Below, in pieces: positions 32,810-43,217 of a DNA stretch of 64,000 bases. Within the stretch, counting starts at the first letter, position 1; each line of letters starts with the position of its first letter. This stretch comes from Otatea glauca. Its lineage: Eukaryota; Streptophyta; Magnoliopsida; Poales; Poaceae. The notes below the pieces were generated by a model. It made no database searches, was not told the DNA's origin, and worked only from the letters and a program-made list of their open reading frames with translations. The translations under genes were made by a program, and so were the position numbers. The DNA is taken from the NCBI GenBank assembly GCA_036346275.1, contig CM070730.1, positions 2,914,309 to 2,978,308 of the forward strand, read 5' to 3'.

Positions 32810-35800
32810 CTACGAGTCTTCAGTGTTGGTAGGGGCCTCAGGAGGTGGCAGATGAGTATGGAAGACTTCATCGTTATTATCTGGGTCATGAAACTCGTCG
32901 TTCTTGTTGAGTACTTCCTTCATGATGAAGTAGGCGAGCTGTCCCTGAATACCTTGGATTTCATTTGGAACCAGTCCTCCCGTAGGCAAGTTCAAACGCT
33001 ATAAATAGAAAAAGTTTATCTTAAGAGCTTATATAGAGAATGAGATGTACGAATTAATGTGTGATGTTAGCGTGGCAAACTTCTACTTCATTGTTTACTA
33101 TTGTAGAACCTAAGATTTCGTGCATGTATTGGCACACGAAGTACCCACATAAATTTGTGCCTTGTGGCACTGCAAAAAATTGAATAAACTTATACAACAT
33201 TGAAGGAGTTATTGAATACGAGGTGCGATATAGGAAAATTATTTTTGTGCGTACCGGAAATTTAGTACGCATTGTCAGTGATTTATGGAAAGGACGGTGT
33301 CTCGAGCACTTTTTACAATATGCTTGGAACGCCCTATTCACTAGACTTGTCATATCTTTGTAGTTTTTTGGATCTTTGTCCCGCGGGTCCAAGATTAGCA
33401 TCTTGCTTTTTTCTGGAGTAATTACTACGAGAACCCAGTGGAAACTACATACACATGTATGATGTCGTAGTCATTAGTCCTAAGCTGAGCAAAGAACGAG
33501 ATCAACAAGTAGTTGAACTAGCTAGTAAGCCACTTACTTGAAATTATATGGTAAAAGTATGAACTCCTTGTCTTAGAGTTTGATGAAAGCGTTATATACA
33601 TAGTCCTCGACCTCCTTTGATACTCTTTTGATTTTCGACTGGCAGACCGTTCCCGGATCGAGGAATGCCACTGGCCCGTTGGTTCTTCTTAGTTCGATCA
33701 ACTCGTATCTACATAAGAAATGATTTAGACATCATATTTATCGGTATTACATGAATGTAGACAATGATTTTTATATTGGACACTTACAGTGACCAGCATC
33801 TCATAAGAGACACGTCGAGGGCATCTTGATAGTACATGTTGTGCAACTCGCTGAATTCTATCATGAAGCAGCCAGACCCCTCATGGTGGAAATGTTCCTC
33901 TCTGTAAATGACAGTGATCACCTTCGAGAGAATATCTTGGTTAGATCGCTCCATATACCATTCATGTAATCGCCTTAGCTGCACTGTTAGGCTAGCAAGC
34001 TTCGAAGGGGTGACAAACGGCTTCCCCAATTCGTATTTCAGTCTTTCTTCAGCAGCTTATCCTTTGGAGACCGCTTTACCCTTACTTTTCTCACGCACAA
34101 CATCATACTCTGTTCTGGCTTCGCCTGACCTTGCTGATATGACTTGTCTATTCTGCCATGCCTTCAGAGAAGGATTTTTAAGTCGGCCAACTGAAGTTGT
34201 TGCACTAACTTTTGTACGCTGATGTGTTGGCGACGACTGTGCGAGGTTTACTGTAGGACAGGTCGGCAAGTTCACTGTAGGAGAGGCTGGCAAGGTCACC
34301 TCAGGAGGGGCTGGCAGGTTCACCTCGGGAGGGGCAGGCACTTCATGATGGTCCAAGACGATGTCACGTTTGCACCACTGAATGAATGAGTGGACGACAC
34401 TTCCTAGAGTTGTAACCTCGTCGTTCGGGGGCATTTCTAGCCCGAGGTTGGCAAACTGGGGATTAACCGTGTCCACCTGAACCTTTGCATAACCCGGCGC
34501 TATCGCAGAGTTGTGCAATACACCTCCTTGGCATGGGTACGCTATGCCTGTACCAGCCTGAATGAATATGTTCATGACGGGCAAAGTGAGCTGGCACGGT
34601 GTGGGGTCATGTATGTCGTCCACAGGATAATGGCCAATGTCCTGTTCTACAAGTAGGGCGGATGCGCAACTGCTGCGACAATTCGAATGGCTAGTCGTAA
34701 CAATGTTCTCGGCTTGCGATTGGCTCATGGCTTGTTGTACTTGTCGTTGTACTTGTTGTTCTATTGTGCCTTGTAATTCTCGAAGCATCTTTTCCTTCAT
34801 CATTTGTATTTCGGCAAACGCTTCTCTAGCTATCTTTCGACTCTTGTAAGTGTGGAGGTGCTCTGGGAATCCCTTCTTCCAGGGAACCTTGACCCGACAC
34901 CTTGTGTCCGTCCAGGATGCTCCTTGTTTCCCAGGGCACATGTTAGTTCGTCGTTCTCCCTATCTGGGTGGAATGTTCCTTGGGAAGACTCGACGTACAG
35001 CTCCTAGACCCTTTGCGAGATTGCTTCGTCATCACTATTTCTGAAGGATAAGCCCTCACCAGATGTGACACTTGCCCTCGCTAGCACATAGTGCTTGATT
35101 CGGTCTGGTAGTCCGGTCAATTGACTTGTACCAGTCAATTGTAGTGATTCTGCTTCCTGCCTCTCCCATTGAGTGATTTTTCCAGCGTACCCACCCGTAC
35201 CAAGTATGTGTGGATGGATGTTCCTCCTTCCGATGTTTATGTGGTCCTCGCTGGACTTCTTTGCTACTTCACTTTGCTTCATCGACACACATTTATCCCA
35301 ATATGGTTCTAAGTTTGGGTAGTCCCCGATGACCGACCGGTTTTTCTTCACATAAGTAGTATTCAGCTTGGCCTTGAAGTTCCTCCATGCCGCATCGATG
35401 GTCATCAACGCATCCCGACGCACGCGGTGTTCATCTTCTTCGGGGAATTCGAAGGTTTGTTTGAGCTCCGTCCATAGATCCGTTTTGATGGTATCGGGCA
35501 CTTTGTGCCAATCCAAAAAGGTGATTGGCACTTTCTCCCTTATGATATACCCGCAGGTTGTTCTGTACTTTGCTACGAAATTTGGCGGTGCAATAGGGGC
35601 CCCAGCATCTGAGACCTCCAAGATGGTATACCGGCCTTTGGGCTTCTTATTTCTTCCTCGGCCACGAGGTCTTGCCACGAGTATGTCAGCATCGGCGACA
35701 ACAGTTGTGGAGTCTTCAACAACAGCGGTGTTGTCTTCAGCGGTGGTTGGGTGGAGGTTAAGGAACCTGCTAGGGCTAGGGCTCGGGCTCGGGATGGAAT

Positions 35801-35810
35801 GCTCCTCCAT
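32810..35810 (-). pseudogene. CACTA second gene: Ptta/En-Spm transposase domain plus Ulp1-type protease
   Basis: The N-terminal part (35810-35004) starts MEEHSIPSPSPSPSRFLNLH and includes a basic PRGRGRNKKPKGRY stretch, then DLWTELKQTFEFPEED and DAAWRNFKAKLNTTYVKKN, the Ptta/En/Spm plant transposase pattern. The next part (34941-34057) has a Gln-rich coiled segment and a Pro/Thr/Val repeat linker. The C-terminal part (34029-32810) has the Ulp1/C48 protease pattern: His in FHWVLVVI, Asp in LILDPRDKD, Cys in GTNLCGYFVCQYM. Frame changes between segments may be introns or lesions; not all junctions were resolved. Ulp1 domains in plant CACTA and MULE elements are known; their role is unproven. 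Confidence 0.75.
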
Positions 35811-35999
35811 ATCAGGCTTGGATGTGCGAACTAAAAGAGGTAAAGTATGGAACCATTAGAATTTGGCGATTATTTGGGTTAAGTACGGAAGTTTAACTCT
35901 GAAAACTATAAATGAGAGTAATCGAGACAATGTGTTACCAAATCATGCGAACTAAAAGAGGTAAAGTATTGCATCCTATTGACCGAAATCATGTTAACC

Positions 36000-37430
36000 A
36001 AATCCTACTGATATGTTGCAGTAAGTTAAATGCCATTTTTTCTGACAACTTTTTCTAGGTTTTTGTACGTGTGAGGTATGGCATATGTTAAGGATGCATT
36101 GGCACCATCATTGCGCCTGAACAGGAAAGTTTTGAAATAACGAGAGCTAGCGAACATAGTGATGTTTTCCCCCTCAAGAGGCCAATGTATGTTTTGTTTA
36201 TTACATCCAAGCAACTTGGGGAGTATATTTGTTTACACGTATCCAATTTTTCAGAGAATTTTGTTTTGTTACTAGACTATGCACAAGAACATTACATAAT
36301 CATTAATGGTTACTTCACTTTGCAGCATTAGAAAAGCTATTATCATCTCATCTACGTTTGTTTGACAACATAAAGACGTCACATAACACCATTGTATGAG
36401 TTGATGTCTCCAACAAACATGTTTTTTCATTCAAGAATTAAAAATATTGCAAGAAATTCTCTAATTTCCATGTGCTTACTTGACAGTATGAGCAGTATTG
36501 TCCATTCAAACAGTCAGAATTTTTTAGTGTTCCAAATAACACCCGATTTATTATGTCAGAACTGAACTTGATGACCATTCCAAACATTCACATCATGGAG
36601 AAAGTAGTTCAGGCTAGTGTAGATTTGGCTCCATGAAGATAGATCAGTTGGCAGTAGAGTGATAAAGTGACAAATATATGGTGGAGAGACGATATCCAAA
36701 GTCTAAACCACAGTAGTGCTTTGAGCAAAATAAAATAAGAAGCGTATCACAAAGCTCACAAGTCCAGTTGTGTCACAATCCAATTAAGTTAATCATGCTT
36801 ATGTTCATCGTGTTTGTGCACTTATTGATTCCAAAGTTGATAGTTATCTAACAGATTGTGTAAAATAAAAAGACACTAAATGAACACCTAAAATTGCCTA
36901 GCCATCTGATAGAATGACCCCTAAATTTCAGCATCAAATCCAATTTAACCCTTGTGTCCATTGTCAACATGAAATGAATGAATGATAAGCCTCTCTTGTG
37001 TCCAATCTGTTAATGTGTCAAACAAAAACCAATTATTGTGATTCCTTTGAATTTGCAAATTCTTAGAACAAACAAAAATTACAGTGGTCCTAGGTAACAG
37101 ATATGCCATATATAGTGGTGGTTGCCTAACACAACTCTCTTGTGTCCAATCTGTAAGTGGTGGTTGCCTAACACAACCTTCTAGCTAGCAAAAACTGTCA
37201 TGTACGAAACATGTTCATGTATGATACGAGGCAATAAATCATTCTAATTTGCCTTCTAAAATAAGTCATGTACACACCTATGCTGCATGCAAACATGAGG
37301 CGACCCGATTGTAGAACAAGTCACTTGCACAACTATGCTGCAGCTAGCTTGTGTCCATTGTCAACATGAAAAATTCATAATTCTGATCTCCAGATACTAC
37401 AGGTATCGATTGATTAAATCGATCGGGTGC
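36000..37430. other. Non-coding part of the CACTA region upstream of the Ptta-Ulp1 gene
   Basis: No convincing coding frame on either strand. Probably leader or intron sequence of the Ptta-Ulp1 gene, which is read leftwards. Confidence 0.35.
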
Positions 37431-37599
37431 CCATGTCATGTATACATGTGCTTAATCCTATTATAGTCTGTTCATTGTACAACCTAAACTATAAATTGTT
37501 CAGTCGTCTCAGGACTACTGGGAGGACCATCTCTTCTTGGGGAATAACAGGGACCTTGCTATGGGATTTAGAGAATGAGAACTGCTATTCACAACAACA

Positions 37600-37865
37600 T
37601 GTAAGTGCGTCGTCGGGGGCGGTGTCGGGCGGCGACGTCAGGGGAGGGCGGCGTCGACCGATGTCGGGCTTGGGCGGCAAGGGGGCGGCGTCGCGCGGGC
37701 GGCATCAAGGGCGGCGGCGCCAGCGCGGCGGAGTTTAGAGCGGCGACCATGGCGGTGTCGACCGTGGCGGCGTCGGGAGTCGGGCGCGTCAGAAGCGGTG
37801 GGAGTTTAGGGTTTAGGGCACTCGGTGAGAAGACTGTATCGACTTTTATATATGGGGCATATTAT
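37600..37865 (-). promoter_or_regulatory. GC-rich putative leader/promoter of the CACTA second gene
   Basis: A GC-rich GGCGGC/GTCG-repeat block lies left of a TATA-like TTTATATATGGGGCATATTA and the repeat palindrome. The same arrangement (TATTTATAGGCAATATTATC next to the subterminal array) occurs at 42910 before the TNP2 gene. This suggests a transcription start for the leftward gene. Inference from layout only. Confidence 0.4.
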
Positions 37866-38020
37866 CAGTAGCGGTTCTTTTGAAGAACCGCCATCGATAC
37901 ATTTATCTGTGGCGGTTCGTATCAAAAACCGCCATTTGTATTAGTGGCGGTTTTTGATACGAACCGCCACAGAGATAGTAGATCGCTGGCGTTCTTCAAA
38001 AGAACCGCCACTGATATATT
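37866..38020. repeat. Internal palindrome built of CACTA subterminal repeats
   Basis: About 155 bp that reads nearly the same on both strands: GTAGCGGTTCTTTTGAAGAA pairs with TTCTTCAAAAGAACCGCCAC, and GGCGGTTCGTATCAAAAACC pairs with GGTTTTTGATACGAACCGCC. These are the GTGGCGGTTC words of the element termini, here about 5-6.5 kb from either end. Confidence 0.9.
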
Positions 38021-38080
38021 AATGACCCTATATAATCATAATATATTAATGACCTTATGTAATCCTAATATAGTAATATA

Positions 38081-38530
38081 CCCTATATAATCCTAATATA
38101 GTAATGACCATATATAATTCTAATATAGTAATATACCCTATATAATCCTAATATATTAATGATCTTATATAATCCTACTAAATATTACAAACCCTATATA
38201 ATCCTACTAAATATTATATACCCTATATAATCCTAATATAGTAATGACCATATATAATTCTAATATAGTAATATACCCTATATAATCCTAATATATTAAT
38301 GACCATATATAATCTTACTAAATATTATATACCCTATATAATCCTACTAAATATTATATACCCTATATGATCCTAATATAGTAATGACCATATATAATTC
38401 TAATATAGTAATATACCCTATATAATCCTAATATATTAATGACCTTATATAATCCTACTAAGTATTATATATCCTATATAATCCTACTAAATATTATATA
38501 CCCTATATAATCCTAATATATTAATGACCC
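38081..38530. repeat. 140-bp higher-order tandem array of ~28-bp AT-rich monomers
   Basis: The block CCCTATATAATCCTAATATA, or a one-base variant, starts a new 140-bp unit at 38081, 38221, 38361 and 38501. Each 140-bp unit consists of five monomers of about 28 bp with variant endings (TAGTAATGACC, TAGTAATATA, TTAATGA, ACTAAATATTA). Corresponding positions in successive units match closely. This is satellite-like higher-order organisation, located between the TNP2 stop and the internal palindrome. Confidence 0.9.
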
Positions 38531-38627
38531 ACATTTCCATTACTCCACACAAATGCATAACACCACATTTCCATTACTCCATACAAATGCATATTGTTTA
38601 CATCACATTGCCATTACTCGTATATAG

Positions 38628-41600
38628 CTAATTATTTTCTTTCATAATTTGCCCTTCTTCATGATCGTCGCGATGATAGGTAGCTTCCTGAGTGGTTTCT
38701 TCCTCGAGCCTGATGTTGCCATCTACGAAAGGAGGCAACTCATTAAACTAGTTGTACTCATCCTCATCCACGACATTCTCAACTCCGACGATCCTTCTTT
38801 TTCCCTGAAGAACTACATGGCGCTTCTTATCTGCCGGGTCGATTACATAGAAGACTTGTGCTACTTGCTTCGCAAATACGAATGGTTAAATCTCTCAGAT
38901 CCGACATGTTCGATGTCCAAAGTAGTGAAGCCGTACTTGTCCACCTTGACACCCTTTGGGAGTTGTACCCAACGATATCGAAACATAGGGATCTTAAAAA
39001 TACAATAGTCGAGCTCCCAAATCTCTTCTATGAACCCATAGAAGCTACTCTTCTTACTGCCTGTGTTGTCATAGGCATCTATGCGAACACCACTATTTTG
39101 GTAAGTGATTTTGCTATCCTGAGATCTCATGTAAAAGGTATACCATTTATGTCGTATCCGTGCCATGTCAAGATTGTACCTAATGGCCCTTTTGCCAACC
39201 ACCTCAATATAACACTCGTTTCTTTCCCAGTCATATGCTCTTTGAACCAATGATTGAACAAACGGTTATGCTCTTTTGTTACCCAAACCTCTGATCGTCC
39301 ACGATTTTCCTCTCGTAGCTTATCATTGTGCATGTCCATATACGAGGACACCTCAACTAACTGTTGCAAGACTGTGAAATGAGCTTTTTCGAACAATCCA
39401 TGATCGTAAGAATTTGTTGATTTCCTTCCAATCGTCCCTTTCCCAGCTAGCCTACCTTCATGGCGAGATACAGGCACTCCTATTGGTTCCACCCCTTCCA
39501 TGTAATTCACACAAAACTCGATAACCTCCTCAGTTGCATAACCTTCCACAATGCAGCTCTCCGGCCGAGGTCGATTGCGTACATACTTCTTCAGAATACC
39601 CATGTACCTTTCGAACGGGTACATCTGATGCAGGAATACGGAGCCACATATATTTATCTCATTCACAAGGTGAACAATGAGATGAACCATTATATCGAAA
39701 AATGATGGAGGGAAATACATCTCTAGCTGGCATAGTATCTTGACCACATCATTCTGCAGTTCAGAAAGTCCGATAGGATCGATAACCTTCTATGAAATCG
39801 TGTTGAAGAAGAAACACAATCTCATGATTGCCTCTCAGACCTTTTCAGGCAAAATACTTCTAATTGCAATAGGAAGCATTTGTGTCATCGTCACATGACA
39901 ATCATGAGACTTTATGCCAGTTAACTTCAAATCTTTCATCGAGACCAGTTTCTTGATGCTTGCGGAGTAACCGGACGGAACTTTCACACCATGCAAGCAT
40001 TTGCAGAGGTTTGTTCTCTCTTTCTTGGATAGAATGTAGCAAGCTGGGAGAAGGTAAAGTCGGCCTTTCCCGGTGTCTTGAGGATGTAGCTCAGCTCTGA
40101 TTTTCATATCTTCCAGGTCCCTTCGTGCCTTCAGTCTGTCCTTAGTTTTGCTAGGAATATTCAGCAAAAGACCAATCAAGTTGTCACATACATTTTTCTC
40201 TACGTACATGACGTCTATGCAGTGTCGAACTTCTAAGTCCTTTCAATAGGGAAAGTTCCAAAATATCAATCTCTTCTTCCACGTGGTCTTCTCAGTACGA
40301 GACCTCGATTTATTATTACTATCTCCCTTTCCAAGTACAACATTAATATCCTTAACCATATCATATACCTCTTCCCCACGACGAGGTCTTGGAGCTATAC
40401 CATCCTCTTTTGTCCCGTCGAATTGTTTCTTCATATTGCGGTAGGGGTGATTCCTGCGAAGGAACCTACGGTGATGCATGTACACAGTTTTTCTCGAGTT
40501 ATTGAGCCACACACTAGTGGTTTCATCCATGCACTGGGGGCATGCTTTGGCCCCTTTTACAGTACGACCGGATAGGTTACCAAGGGCAAGGAAATCATTG
40601 ATGGTGCAAAACAACAATGCGCGTAGGATGAAGTACTCTCGCTTGTACTCGTCCCATACCTGTATACCTTCGTTCCACAGTATCACAAGATCTTCCACCA
40701 ATGGTTGTAGGTATACATCAATATCATTGCCAAGTTGTATCGGCCCTTGGATAAGCAGCGACATCATAATGTACTTTCATTTCATACACAACCAAGGAGG
40801 AAGGTTGTAAATACAGAGAGTCACGGGCCAAGTGCTATGAATACTACTCATGTTATCGAAATGATTCATTCCATCCGTACTCAACCCAAACCTTATATTC
40901 CTCGGTTCATTCCCAAAATCCTTCCTAAAGAGCTTATCGATGGTTCTCCACTAGGCGGAATCAGCAGGGTGTCTCAGTTTTCCATCCCTTTTACGCTCTT
41001 CTGAGTGCCATCACATCAATTGGGCATGCTTTTTATTTCCAAATAAACGCTTCAACCGAGGTATTACTGGTAAATACCACACCACTTTAGCGGGAGCTCC
41101 TTTCTTCACCACGGTGCCCTCGCTGTCATGGCCTTTACGCTTGTATCGTGATGATTTGCACACCGGACACACATGCATGTATGTATACTCTTTGCGATAG
41201 AGTATACAATCGTTTGGACATGCATGTATTCTTTCTACTTCCAATCCCAATGGACATATAACCTTCTTAGCTAAATAAGTGGTTATCGGCAATACGTTTC
41301 CATCTGGAAGCATGTCCGCTAAGAGATGTAATAGCGTTGTGAAACTCTTATCGGACCAACCATTGCTTGCCTTCAATTTTAGAAGTGAAAGCACGGTGTG
41401 CAACTTTGTGTATTCCTCCTTGCAACCCGGGAATAAAGGTGTGTCCGAGTCGTCCAACAAACTCTTGAATTGATTAAACTCTCTCTGAGTAGTGTAGTTC
41501 TCTTCTGTATCGCGCAACATCTGAGCAAGATTATTATCGTCATCAATGTCCAACCTATCCTCATCAGATCCATAACCGATGTCAGCTGCCATAATGCCTT

Positions 41601-41880
41601 CTCCATCATCCAATACGTTATCACCTTCATGTATGTTTTCCTCTTCACCATGACTTGTCCAACGTGTATAGCCAAGTACAAAACCCCTTCGAATCAAGTG
41701 CAAGTGGATGTGCTCTTTGTCTGAAAGCATTTTCTCATTATTGCAATCAATACATGGACAATGTATGTACTCCGTCTTCTTATGCAACTTGTTCTCCTTA
41801 GCGGCTCTTAGAAAAGCAGATACCCCGTCGATGTAATCTCGGCTGTAACGGTTCGCATTGTACATCCATCTCCAGTCCAT
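38628..41880 (-). pseudogene. CACTA TNP2-type transposase
   Basis: Read leftwards. The N-terminal transposase-associated region starts at 41880 (MDWRWMYNANRYSRDYIDGV, with CPCIDCNNEK). A TNP2 core follows (HYGYGG-type region partly lost; CPQCMDETTSVWL near 40540), then MYVEKNVCDNLIGLLLNIPS (40209), the DUF4218-like block MYFPPSFFDIMVHLIVHLVN and MYPFERYMGILKKYVRNRPR (39720-39580), and the DUF4216-like block YGFIEEIWELDYCIFKIPMF ending near QVFYVIDPADKKR and a TAG at 38628. Breaks near 41000, 40240, 39790 and 38880 separate frames, at least some being frameshifts, so it is probably non-functional. It is the autonomous-type transposase gene of this family. Confidence 0.85.
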
Positions 41881-41904
41881 CTAAAATTAATTAACATATA
41901 AAAA

Positions 41905-42560
41905 TTGATTAAAAAACTAATCTAATTACTTATCATCTAAAGGAGCTAGATAATAAATTCATCATCTAAAAATGATGAGCACCTACCAAATTAACTAAAA
42001 TTTCATGTATATTAATATCCAATAATCTTAATTAAATAAATTTAATATATGCAAGATGTATATTATATGTCCACATTAATGGAACCAAATTAATAGTAAT
42101 TAAAAACTAATCTAATTACTTATCATCTAAAGGAGCTAGATAATAAATTCATCATCTAAAAATGATGAGCACCCACCTACCAAATTAACTAAAATTTCAT
42201 GTATATTAATATCCAATAATCTGAAATAAATAAATTTAAAATATGCAAGATGTATATGTCCGTACACTAATGGAACCAAATTAATAGTAATTAAAAACTA
42301 ATCTAAATATTTATCCTCTAAAGAAGCTAGATAATAAATTCATCATCTAAAAATGATGAGCACCCACCTACCAAATTAACTAAAATTTCATTTATATTAA
42401 TATCCAATAATCTTAATTAAATAAATTTAATATATGCAAGATGTATATATCCACACTAATGGAACCAAATTAATAGTAATTAAAAAACTAATCTAATTAC
42501 TTATCATCTAAGGTAAATAAGCTAGATAATAAATTCATCATCTACCAAATTAACTTAAAA
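41905..42560. repeat. ~190-bp tandem array upstream of TNP2
   Basis: TATCATCTAAAGGAGCTAGA or variants recur at 41931, 42121, 42312 and 42502, so the period is about 190 bp with about three and a half copies. Units share CATCATCTAAAAATGATGAG and ATATTAATATCCAATAATCT. Located in the 5' leader region of the leftward TNP2 gene. Confidence 0.9.
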
Positions 42561-42924
42561 TGCAATTTATATTAAATATATGCTTGATCATAATTCATCA
42601 TCTATAAAAAGAACACAACATCATCTAATGAACCTAGCTAGGAAATAAATTCATCAACTACAAAATGGTCGATAAATAAAAATAAACAAAATCTAAACTT
42701 TTCATCTTATCTACATATAAACCTTAATTAAACTAGGTTTAAAAATTAAATTGCAACAAGATTAACACAAATCAAGAGAGGAGAAAAAATAACTCACCAA
42801 GGAACCACTAGAGGAAGTACAAGCACAAGAATTGGAGAAAACGAAATCTGAAAATTAGAAGTTTTGGTTTGCTCTCGGGAGGAAGAAGATCAATGCTGCT
42901 ACTGACTACCTATTTATAGGCAAT

Positions 42925-43190
42925 ATTATCAGTGGCGGTTGTTAACTAGAACCGCCACTGATAACATTATCTGTGGCGGTTCTATCCTCGAACCGCCACT
43001 GATAGCGGTTGGAGGATAGCACCGCCATCAGTGACGGTGCTATCCTCCAACCGCCACTGATACTATTGGATTATCCGTGGCGGTTCTATCCTCGAATCGC
43101 CACTGATATCCTTCCCGCCATTTTCAATATAGAACCGTCACTGATAATTATATTTGTGGCGGTTCGAAAAAAACCGTCATAAATAGACTG
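42925..43190. repeat. Right subterminal repeat array of the CACTA element
   Basis: Multiple inverted and direct GTGGCGGTTCTATCCTCGAA / GAACCGCCACTGATA units just inside the right terminus at 43217. A TATA-like CCTATTTATAGG lies just inside at about 42908, oriented toward TNP2. Confidence 0.8.
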
Positions 43191-43217
43191 TCACCTATTG
43201 CAGGTTTTGGCGTAGTG

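Larger units (their letters stand above)
31370..43217 (-). mobile_element. CACTA (En/Spm) transposon region with TNP2 and Ptta-Ulp1 genes
   Basis: The left end starts CACTACACTGAAAAAGG. The right end read outward-in is CACTACGCCAAAACC. Both ends carry dense subterminal copies of GTGGCGGTTC / GAACCGCCAC words (31400-31675 and 42930-43170), typical of CACTA elements. On the minus strand a TNP2 transposase is followed by a Ptta/En-Spm plus Ulp1 gene. The 3-bp flanks (CAA left, TGC right) do not match, and the two termini differ after CACTAC, so this may be a composite of two related elements. Both main genes have breaks, so the region is probably not autonomous. Confidence 0.85.
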
